Origin: Flavobacteriaceae bacterium
GTDB taxonomy: Bacteria; Bacteroidota; Bacteroidia; Flavobacteriales; Flavobacteriaceae
Length of the DNA stretch: 33,570 nt
Assembly: GCA_020627885.1 (NCBI GenBank)
Contig: JAHDGB010000010.1
Location: 1 to 33,570 of the forward strand
Direction of reading: 5' to 3'
The notes beneath the pieces were generated by a model. It ran no database searches. It was not told where the DNA came from and was given only the letters and a program-made list of their open reading frames with translations. This document shows, piece after piece, positions 17,395 to 24,352 of the stretch (the first letter of the stretch is position 1; each line of letters begins with the position of its first letter). The position numbers and the translations under genes are program-made.

Positions 17395-19062
17395 GTGGCA
17401 TATTCACAACAAATAAACCAAGAGCAAGAAGCTCTAGCAATAAAAAACAAATCAGCAGAACTACTATCATTTTCAGATAGAGCTAACCAGTATCGTAAAC
17501 ATCACCTCAAAGACGATGGTTTAGAACGTGCTAATAAACCTAAGAATGCTACTGATAAAACCTTAATAATGGGAGAAAAAGCCCAAAAGCTGTTAGCAGT
17601 CTTTAGAGGAAAGTTCAGAGGTCGTAGAAAAGAACTAGTACTAAATGATAAATATATCGCTGAAGTAACAAAGCTTAAAAAAAGACAAAACATAAATATC
17701 ATTAATCAGATACCAGATAGTGAATTTATAATCAAACGCAACAGAAAACAGAAATCATACGTTATTACAAAGGCTAAAAATGAAGAGAGTTCTTTGCAAA
17801 ATTTTGCAAAAAGCGAAATGCCCAAATCCCCAGCAAACAAAAGGGCTAAAGCGGATAATTCTATATATAAAAATAATAGTTCTAAAAGAACTAGATCTAA
17901 TGCGCGTGCACATGAAGCTAAATTTTTGCAAAGAAATAATTCTAATAATTTAAAAATTGAATTTGTTGAAAATACCGAAACTAAAAAACTAACAACTGAG
18001 TTTGCTAAAACAAAAGCTTTGGTTAGCAAGAAGAAAATCAAGTCTAACGCTAGAAAAAAGCCTACAGCAGCAGAGCGTAAGGCGAATAGAGCCAACATTT
18101 ACAAATTCAACCAATACGAAAAACCTAAAAACCTTGCAGAGCATTACCCACTTTCTCAAGAAGACTGCTACGAGCTTCAAAAGCGTAGTGCTAAAGCCTA
18201 TAACCTAAACGCAATGAATGAAATTTTATTAGACATGTCCCGAAAGCCCGAACTTCAAGGCAATTCTTTTGTTTCTAAGGCTAAATTCATGGCTTACATG
18301 ACCAAAACTTACCACGAAGAAGGCAGGGACGTAGACAAGGCAAATAGTCCAACTTTCAAGATCATGAAAAGGCGACCACAAGCGGAAATTGAGGAAATAG
18401 TTACGCTGAACCAGCGAGAAAAATACTTAAACCAAGTTGAGAACTCTGGCATACATGCAAGGTGCGATTATACGCAGCTTAGAGCTAGGATAGCGGGGCA
18501 ATTTCCTATCAACCTAGCCTATACTTTGCTAACAAGTATGATAGGCGTAAAAAGGCAGGAAAACGTCTTGAAGCTAACAATGCATAAGCAAGTTACTTTG
18601 AGCCAACACTATAAGCAATTGTTGCTTAAACATGCAACTGGAGTAGGCGAATATGCTGGGGTTAGCGAATTAGAGTTTGTGGGAATAGCTAGTAATTCCC
18701 ACATTGCACCAGAACTATCAAGAAATGGCGAAAGCCAAACCTCAGAAATAAGCCAGTCTACCGTTGTACCAGATTTGGTACAACGGGAAAAGTTACAACT
18801 TCCAGAAGGCAACTGGGGTAAAGTATGTAGTGTGTTTATTTCACAGCAAGAGCATGGAGAAAGTCATTATCAAAACTGGTTAGCTGGTTTGGTAGTTACA
18901 GAGGACATTGAAGTAGGAATTATTCAGCTAAGAACTTCTAGCGACATGGTTAGGGATAGAATAGAGCAGACATATTTGCCTTTTTTGAGTAAGGTTGCTG
19001 ATAAGTTTGGAATAAAAGAAATTATACTAGGGTTAAAATGCAATATTCTTCAGAACAACTAA
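17395..19062 (+). CDS. Replication-initiator-like protein with C-terminal DnaA_N-like domain
   Basis: 555 residues from a GTG at 17395. Residues 1-235 are very rich in Lys, Asn and Arg, low in complexity, and probably disordered DNA-binding sequence. Residues 245-430 form a conserved-looking helical domain (PLSQEDCYELQKRSAKAYNL, MNEILLDMSRKPEL, INLAYTLLTSMIGV). The C-terminus (about 480-550) fits the DnaA N-terminal domain: NWGKVCSVFIS...HYQNWLAGLVV...DMVRDRIEQTYLPFLSKVAD. Proteins joining such a domain to a unique body are the putative initiators of Rickettsia plasmids (recalled family knowledge, not searched). DnaA domain I recruits helicase and DnaA, so a role in origin opening or helicase loading is plausible. 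There is no AAA+ or DnaA DNA-binding domain. It overlaps the next gene by 25 bases. Confidence 0.75.
   Translation: MAYSQQINQEQEALAIKNKSAELLSFSDRANQYRKHHLKDDGLERANKPKNATDKTLIMGEKAQKLLAVFRGKFRGRRKELVLNDKYIAEVTKLKKRQNINIINQIPDSEFIIKRNRKQKSYVITKAKNEESSLQNFAKSEMPKSPANKRAKADNSIYKNNSSKRTRSNARAHEAKFLQRNNSNNLKIEFVENTETKKLTTEFAKTKALVSKKKIKSNARKKPTAAERKANRANIYKFNQYEKPKNLAEHYPLSQEDCYELQKRSAKAYNLNAMNEILLDMSRKPELQGNSFVSKAKFMAYMTKTYHEEGRDVDKANSPTFKIMKRRPQAEIEEIVTLNQREKYLNQVENSGIHARCDYTQLRARIAGQFPINLAYTLLTSMIGVKRQENVLKLTMHKQVTLSQHYKQLLLKHATGVGEYAGVSELEFVGIASNSHIAPELSRNGESQTSEISQSTVVPDLVQREKLQLPEGNWGKVCSVFISQQEHGESHYQNWLAGLVVTEDIEVGIIQLRTSSDMVRDRIEQTYLPFLSKVADKFGIKEIILGLKCNILQNN
18761..18786. repeat. Perfect 11-bp inverted repeat inside the initiator gene
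   Basis: CCGTTGTACCA (18761-18771) and TGGTACAACGG (18776-18786) are exact complements around a GATT loop. It lies in the coding linker just before the DnaA_N-like domain and encodes TVVPDLVQRE. It is GC-richer than its surroundings and has no following T-run. It may be a protein-binding site, an RNA hairpin or an inserted palindrome. Confidence 0.6.
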
Positions 19063-19616
19063 AGGAAATAACAGCGATAATAGAAAAAGATGGAAAGTTA
19101 AAGGATGTAGCCAAATTCCTAAATTTAGCTGTAAATACAATTCGCAAAGACTCTAGAGACAATCTAGATCTAAAAATGGCTATTTTAAATGGCAGACGTG
19201 CTAGATATTATTTAGATTACAACTCAATAAAAGATAAATTGCTGAAAATCACAGAAGTGGCTGAAAAGACAGGTCAAATAAGTTTAGTTGCTAAGTATTT
19301 AAATACTGATCCTAGCAAGTTAAATAGGACTGAAAGAAAGCATCCAGCTTTAAGGCTTGTAATAAACAAGGGGCTAGAAAAATACAAAGAAAATAAACGG
19401 CACGAGAAAATGTTGGCTAAAAAAGAAAAAGCAGAGTTAGCTAAATCAAAAAAGATATTAAAAATGAAGAAACCTAAACGTGTACTAGTAGCCAAGTTAT
19501 ATAATATTGAAGATATAGGCGAAGAAAATGCACTTGCTCGCTATAGGAGGATGAAGGAAGCAGAAAAAGAAACTATGTCACGTAAGGAGCTTAAGAATAT
19601 GAAAAACTTTGTTTGA
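19038..19616 (+). CDS. Basic DNA-binding-like protein with two tandem HTH-type repeats
   Basis: 192 residues; the ATG at 19038 overlaps the end of the initiator gene by 25 bases in another frame, so the two are translationally linked. The first 110 residues contain two alignable copies of a 50-residue unit: EITAIIEKDGKLKDVAKFLN then TIRKDSRDNLDLKMAILNG, and KITEVAEKTGQISLVAKYLN then KLNRTERKHPALRLVINKG. Each looks like helix, turn and recognition helix. The rest is strongly basic (KKEKAELAKSKKILKMKKPK) with a final helix. I infer DNA binding at two half sites, perhaps in replication control or partition. I do not recognise a named family. No ParA gene is in the window. Confidence 0.7.
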   Translation: MQYSSEQLKEITAIIEKDGKLKDVAKFLNLAVNTIRKDSRDNLDLKMAILNGRRARYYLDYNSIKDKLLKITEVAEKTGQISLVAKYLNTDPSKLNRTERKHPALRLVINKGLEKYKENKRHEKMLAKKEKAELAKSKKILKMKKPKRVLVAKLYNIEDIGEENALARYRRMKEAEKETMSRKELKNMKNFV

Positions 19617-19761
19617 AATGCCGAGCTTTCATAATAAGTAGAAAGAGGTGCTATATATTGGCTGGCAATAGTGATAAATCATTATGTACTGTCCGCTTAT
19701 AATGGAGGGAGATAAAAAAGAAATTTATGCAGTTTTGATACTCTAAAAAACAGGGGCAAGT

Positions 19762-19846
19762 TCGGAAAAACCTCGCTATCAAAAGCAAGCCCAATAGTAA
19801 GGCTGACCTAGGTTGTAGAGATATAAACATAGTGAGGTTTTTCCGA
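19762..19846. repeat. Near-perfect 18-bp inverted repeat upstream of primase-helicase
   Basis: TCGGAAAAACCTCGCTAT (19762-19779) and ATAGTGAGGTTTTTCCGA (19829-19846) are complementary at 17 of 18 positions across a 49-base spacer. CTATCAAAA follows the left arm and recurs just after the right arm. It lies in the 308-base leader between the tandem-HTH gene and the preferred ATG at 19925, which also holds a TATAAT at 19698 without a good -35 and otherwise nothing I can name. It could be a replication-related hairpin, an RNA leader structure or a binding site. Confidence 0.65.
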
Positions 19847-19924
19847 CTCTATCAAAATGAAAAAACGAGTAATTACAGACAGAAAACCTTAAGGAAAATA
19901 ATAAATAAAAAAGATTTAAAATTG

Positions 19925-22486
19925 ATGATAACAAACACGAATAAGCTGGATAAAAGCCAAGTAAAAAAACTACTTGAATATAATAATATTCAGATAGTAA
20001 AAGACCACGGAACCTACTATACGATTACATGCCCCAATTGTAAGGAACCAGAAGCATTTATTGTATATACAGGAGAAATGCGTTGGATAAAATGTAATAG
20101 GGAAAGTAATTGTTATGAAGACGACAAGCCAGCTTACAATAAGAAATTATGGAATTTTATAGCAGACTCGCAAGGGGTTGATGAGAATGATAGCTCGGCT
20201 ATTGTGCAATATATTAGGCAAACTCTAGAAAAGCCAGACTTAGAAATAAAACCAGTTGAATTAAAAGAGTCGGTATCGGTCGAACTAACACAAGAAGACT
20301 TAAAATTTCTACAGCAATGCGATGAAATATTCAAGCAAGCTATATTACAAGACAATGAAACAGCTAAATTTGTCAGGGCGTATTTGCAGGAAGAGCGAGG
20401 CTATAGTCAGAAAATAATACAAAAGTTTAAAATTGGATTACTTCCATCTACGAAAGACTTAATGGCAGTGTTAACTGAAAACTATAGCTATAATGAGGAA
20501 CAAGCAAAGTATCACATAGATAAATTGCTCGGAGTTACTAAATACAATGATAATTCTGAACATGAGTTTACTAAAAATAATATAACTATTGCTTGGAAAG
20601 AAGATAAAGGCGAAGTTCAGGGGTTCTCGTTAAGGAAGCCAACCAGTAAAAAAGTGGCTAATAAATACATGAGTAGCAAAGGTCTGAGGAAGTCAAAATT
20701 GTTGTTCAACCTAAACAGCTATATTCCAGAACAGAATAAAAAGCTTGTAATAGTTGAAGGACAATTTGACGTACTTGCAGCAACACATATTGCAACTAAA
20801 GAAGTGCAAGAAAAATATCACTTTGTGGCTTCAGGTGGTAAATCAGTGAGTGTAGAGCAAGCATCCTTGCTGCAAAAACAAGGAGTAAAAGAGGTTATAC
20901 TACTTATAGACAATGATGCTGCAGGTGAGAATTATACAAACAGTGTTAAGAATTTAGCACAGCAAGGAATTATTACGTTTATTGCAAAACTACCAGAGAA
21001 TAGTCAGTTTAAAGATATAGATGAATTATTAAAGAACAATCCACAAGAGAATAATTTTATGGAAATATTGGAAAATGCTAAACCTGAAGAATCAACCATA
21101 GATGAGTCTGATATAGAGTTTAATATTAAAAAAAATGAAGTAATAACTGAACTTGAAAATACTTTTTTAGCTGGAGCCGAGATAGATACATATGAATTGC
21201 AGAAAGTAAAAATTCAGGAAGACACAGAGCATATAAAACAACAACTACAAGAGGCTATAAATAAAAAAGATATTTCTGAAATCATAGAAAAGTCCAATAA
21301 ATATAACAAAAAAATATATGAAGATGGAGTGTACGATCAACCATACTCTACGTCAGATTATAAAAATGATATGATTAAGGATATTATAGGATATAAAACA
21401 GGTTTTAGCAGTTTGGACAATCTTGTAGCAATTGAACCAGGCACACTTACATTAATTGCAGGAAGGCCATCTCATGGTAAAACAACCATGATGTTAAATA
21501 TGTATAGAAATATGATTAAAGCGGATGAAGACAAATCATTTTTGTTTTATAGCTACGAGGAACATAGATGGGATATAGTAAATAAAATAGTAATCTCATT
21601 AGCTAAAATAGAATATTTAACAAATGAGATGTTTGCTGACATCAAAGAAGATAATGAAATAAATGGAATGGAAGAAAATATTTTAATACCAGAATTATTA
21701 CCAGAGCAAACATATTGGCAAGCTATAAAACATGAAATAAATAAGTACTGGAAAAACGGAGAACCTAAAAGGCATACTCCAATAACACTGGCAATTTCAA
21801 AAGTTACAAAGTGGATAGACGAAGGCAGACTTTGTGTTATGGGCAAGAAGTCTAGTGTAGAAAAGCTTAGTTTCGGATTGATAGACAAGGCTGTAGAATA
21901 TATGAATTCTAATAAATATAGACCCCTAGGAGCAGCATATATTGACTATACGCAGAAACTCAATACTGAGGCAAACAGACCCAATCGCCAGCAAGAATTA
22001 CAGGTAATATGTGAAACTTTACTAAACACCACATTAAATAAGAGATTCCATGCTCCATTAATTCTTGGTTCACAAGTTAACAGAATGGTATATTCACTAG
22101 CAACTCTTACAGCGGACAAACTAAGAGAAGCAGGCGATCAAGAACAAGATGCTAACTTAATACTTGGTATATGGGATGATAAGCAAGCCCAAGAAGAAAA
22201 GCTTTTAATATTATTAGAAGATTATGAAAAAAAGAAATTAAAATTTAAGGCTGAAAATAAAGAAAAAGAACTTGCTGAATGCGAAGATGCAATAGCAAAT
22301 ATTGAAGAAGATAGAGAAAATGATGATGGTTCTAGAGAGGAAAAAACAATAAAAATTCTAAAAAGCCGTAACGGTTCAACTGGACAAGTAGAGTTAAATG
22401 CACATTCTTCGGAATTTTTATTACAGGATAAAGTTAAGCAAGAAAGTATTAAAGTAGAAAATTTAATTAATAAGGATTTTCAGTAA
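19925..22486 (+). CDS. Phage-type primase-helicase (zinc ribbon, TOPRIM, DnaB-like)
   Basis: I prefer the ATG at 19925; a GTG at 19832 is in frame but sits inside the right arm of the inverted repeat, and the 31 residues it adds are Lys/Arg-rich and non-conserved-looking. Neither has a strong ribosome binding site. Counting from 19925 (853 residues): a zinc ribbon CPNC...CNRESNC (C36, C39, C57, C63); a TOPRIM domain with VEGQFD (E278, D282) and LIDNDAAG (D329, D331); a linker coiled coil; then a RecA-like helicase with Walker A GRPSHGKTT (about 512-520), a Walker B-like AAYIDYTQ (D673) and ILGSQVNR. This is the T7 gp4 arrangement: it makes RNA primers and unwinds the fork. The stop overlaps the next ATG by one base (TAATG). 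Confidence 0.92.
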   Translation: MITNTNKLDKSQVKKLLEYNNIQIVKDHGTYYTITCPNCKEPEAFIVYTGEMRWIKCNRESNCYEDDKPAYNKKLWNFIADSQGVDENDSSAIVQYIRQTLEKPDLEIKPVELKESVSVELTQEDLKFLQQCDEIFKQAILQDNETAKFVRAYLQEERGYSQKIIQKFKIGLLPSTKDLMAVLTENYSYNEEQAKYHIDKLLGVTKYNDNSEHEFTKNNITIAWKEDKGEVQGFSLRKPTSKKVANKYMSSKGLRKSKLLFNLNSYIPEQNKKLVIVEGQFDVLAATHIATKEVQEKYHFVASGGKSVSVEQASLLQKQGVKEVILLIDNDAAGENYTNSVKNLAQQGIITFIAKLPENSQFKDIDELLKNNPQENNFMEILENAKPEESTIDESDIEFNIKKNEVITELENTFLAGAEIDTYELQKVKIQEDTEHIKQQLQEAINKKDISEIIEKSNKYNKKIYEDGVYDQPYSTSDYKNDMIKDIIGYKTGFSSLDNLVAIEPGTLTLIAGRPSHGKTTMMLNMYRNMIKADEDKSFLFYSYEEHRWDIVNKIVISLAKIEYLTNEMFADIKEDNEINGMEENILIPELLPEQTYWQAIKHEINKYWKNGEPKRHTPITLAISKVTKWIDEGRLCVMGKKSSVEKLSFGLIDKAVEYMNSNKYRPLGAAYIDYTQKLNTEANRPNRQQELQVICETLLNTTLNKRFHAPLILGSQVNRMVYSLATLTADKLREAGDQEQDANLILGIWDDKQAQEEKLLILLEDYEKKKLKFKAENKEKELAECEDAIANIEEDRENDDGSREEKTIKILKSRNGSTGQVELNAHSSEFLLQDKVKQESIKVENLINKDFQ

Positions 22487-24051
22487 TGGCAACTATAACA
22501 AAAATAGAGCACATAAATAATCCAAACATACTAAACTATACAAGTTTTGACTGTATAAATGGTTCAATGGAAATTAAACAATATGGGGAAGTATTTTTAG
22601 AAGAGGTTGATGGAAAGAAGTTAAAGGTAGATTTTCTGTATAAAGAGGAGGAGCAACAGCTAATTCTTAATCAATCTTTGCAATACGTACAAAATGCAGA
22701 AGTTATATGTAGAAAAACAAAGGCTATTTTACAAAGTCTAAATATAGATAATATAAAAAAAGAGCCTTATGAAGAGCAAAAAATTATAAAAATAATTGAT
22801 AAAAATCTTATGGATGTATGTAGTTTAGGTGCTATAAATGATAATTTAATAGAAGAGTGGAGCGAATTTCTACAAAATAGCTGCTATCTAGATGAATTTA
22901 TTAGAGACCAATATTTACATTCAATAGACATACTATTATTAAAATTTGCAAAGATTATAGAGAATGTAAAAAAGCTTATTAACTTACTAGACGTCTCAGA
23001 AAAATACCTTGGTCAAGCCACATATAGATCGTTATTAAATAGCACTAAAGGAAAACAGAAAGGTACTTTAAGTGAGATAATGAATGTTGAAGAGGAGGAA
23101 ATAACAAAAAATTTAGCCATCATAGCTAATTTAGTTAATCAAGACGAAACATTATCACAAGATGAGAAAATGAAAATATTTTCAGATATAAATAGGTCAA
23201 AGGACGAAAAAAAGGCTATCTATGAAATTAATCATTGGCTAGGACAAAAACTAAGCAAAAGAGAACGTAGATTAATAAGAGTTATTCGCCGTGTAGCTTA
23301 TAAGCAAATAAAAAAAGAAGATGGTATTAGTACAAAAGGAGCATTTCTTTATCAGCTAGATATGTCAATGAATGAGCTATATGAAGAATGGGGATGTGAG
23401 CCCAGATCGAAAAAACAAGGCGGTGGATATCACGATAAACAAAAAAAAGTTATTAAGGATTTATTGTTTGGTGAAACAGGTCAAGGTCTATACAAAGATA
23501 TGTTGTTTAAACATAAAAAAATCATACGTACTAGGTACATATTACAAGTAGAGGAAATAAAAAGAGAAGATCAATTAGTGGGAGTAAAAATAGCTTTACC
23601 AGCATTTTTGTTTGTATTTGATGAAGATATAAAAGACGAAAAAGAAAAACATAGTTTTATATATCAAGATATTGAGGGTTTTAGAAGATTTATGAAACCC
23701 AAGGGGATGGAGCAAAATGAAGTCGCTTTTGAATTAGCTGAGTACTTAGAAGAAATATTATCCTGCAAACTAGAAAAAAGATTATTAGATTTAAGTACAA
23801 TGGTTAGGGAAGCTGGTCTAGAAGAAGTATATAAAACTCGTCCATCTAGAGCTATAGAAAGAATAAATAAGATATTGGATAAAATGAAGGAAGTTAAGTT
23901 TCTAATTAGTGATTGGAAATTTGATATAAAAGGTGGAAAATATAGACAAGGTCAGTATGAATTATATAATATTAGAGCAAGTTTATTTTCGTCTCATACA
24001 CCTAAGAAAAATTATAAGAAAAACACAAAAAGTAAAGAAACTAGTAAATAA
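22486..24051 (+). CDS. Unknown protein, possible Rep initiator for the adjacent iterons
   Basis: 521 residues from an ATG that overlaps the primase-helicase stop by one base. The protein is Lys/Glu-rich and mostly helical. The middle has RERRLIRVIRRVAYKQIKKE and a Gly-rich, basic loop (SKKQGGGYHDKQ). The last 120 residues look like a winged helix: LLDLSTMVREAGLEEVYKTR, a helix SRAIERINKILDKM, and beta strands VKFLISDWKF. Replication initiators of iteron plasmids use winged helices, and four 22-base repeats begin three bases after this gene's stop, as is common for rep genes and their origins. That location is the main reason for the suggestion. There is no catalytic motif I can point to. Alternatively it is a helicase loader or other replisome partner of the preceding gene. 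Confidence 0.55.
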   Translation: MATITKIEHINNPNILNYTSFDCINGSMEIKQYGEVFLEEVDGKKLKVDFLYKEEEQQLILNQSLQYVQNAEVICRKTKAILQSLNIDNIKKEPYEEQKIIKIIDKNLMDVCSLGAINDNLIEEWSEFLQNSCYLDEFIRDQYLHSIDILLLKFAKIIENVKKLINLLDVSEKYLGQATYRSLLNSTKGKQKGTLSEIMNVEEEEITKNLAIIANLVNQDETLSQDEKMKIFSDINRSKDEKKAIYEINHWLGQKLSKRERRLIRVIRRVAYKQIKKEDGISTKGAFLYQLDMSMNELYEEWGCEPRSKKQGGGYHDKQKKVIKDLLFGETGQGLYKDMLFKHKKIIRTRYILQVEEIKREDQLVGVKIALPAFLFVFDEDIKDEKEKHSFIYQDIEGFRRFMKPKGMEQNEVAFELAEYLEEILSCKLEKRLLDLSTMVREAGLEEVYKTRPSRAIERINKILDKMKEVKFLISDWKFDIKGGKYRQGQYELYNIRASLFSSHTPKKNYKKNTKSKETSK

Positions 24052-24054
24052 ACC

Positions 24055-24142
24055 ACCGGAGAATAGCATGGTAGAGACCGGATACTAGGGTGGCAGACAC
24101 CGGAGAATAGCATGGCAAACACATGAGAATAGGCTGGCAGAG
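24055..24142 (+). repeat. Four tandem 22-bp iteron-like repeats
   Basis: The units are 24055-24076, 24077-24098, 24099-24120 and 24121-24142, each exactly 22 bases with no gaps. Units 1 and 3 are nearly identical and share the core ACCGGAGAATAGCATGG; units 2 and 4 are diverged but keep positions such as the GGCAGA end. A 22-base period (two helical turns) and direct orientation match the iterons of plasmid origins that bind a Rep protein. They are GC-richer than the AT-rich DNA that follows. Confidence 0.8.
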
Positions 24143-24217
24143 AGTAAGCTTAAACCCCTTATAAGAACTAGGGTTTAAAAATCCCTTTAATCTAATGAAA
24201 TTAGATAAATTAGATTA
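24143..24217. other. AT-rich stretch with two hairpins, possible origin unwinding region
   Basis: Directly after the iterons come two inverted repeats: TTAAACCC/GGGTTTAA (24150-24157 and 24171-24178) and TAATCTAAT/ATTAGATTA (24188-24196 and 24209-24217). Both are AT-rich. Iterons next to AT-rich DNA is the usual layout of an iteron origin. The order suggests an origin of replication reaching to the terminator at 24218 (inference). No DnaA box was confirmed. Confidence 0.5.
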
Positions 24218-24258
24218 GAGCACCACTCTTTCACTAACGTTACGAGTGGTGCTCTTTT
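24218..24258 (+). terminator. Rho-independent terminator
   Basis: GAGCACCACTC (24218-24228) and GAGTGGTGCTC (24244-24254) form a perfect 11-bp stem with a 15-base loop, followed by TTTTCTT. It should end transcription coming through the primase-helicase and 521-residue genes, and it insulates the polymerase promoter just downstream. Confidence 0.88.
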
Positions 24259-24294
24259 CTTATAAGAATAAGAGCAGTACTTCATAGTTACTTA

Positions 24295-24323
24295 TTACAA
24301 AATAAGCTGAAATGTGTTATAAT
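24295..24323 (+). promoter_or_regulatory. Sigma-70 promoter of the polymerase gene
   Basis: TTACAA (24295-24300), a 17-base spacer and TATAAT (24318-24323), with a TGT just before giving an extended -10. It lies after the terminator and 29 bases before the ATG at 24353. The sequence from 24306 to 24340 resembles 26200-26235. Confidence 0.8.
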
Positions 24324-24352
24324 GATACTAGTGAGTTAAATATATTCAGGCG

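Noticed and set aside
17706-18098. Minus-strand frame of 130 codons opposite the initiator gene
   Set aside because: Leu/Phe-rich antisense of Lys/Asn codons; no start signals; the plus-strand gene accounts for the region.
19702-19746. 14-codon ORF (MEGDKKEIYAVLIL) ahead of the inverted repeat
   Set aside because: No good ribosome binding site and length expected by chance; kept only as unexplained leader sequence.
24055-24142. CRISPR array
   Set aside because: The repeats adjoin with no unique spacers, there are only four, and no cas gene is near.
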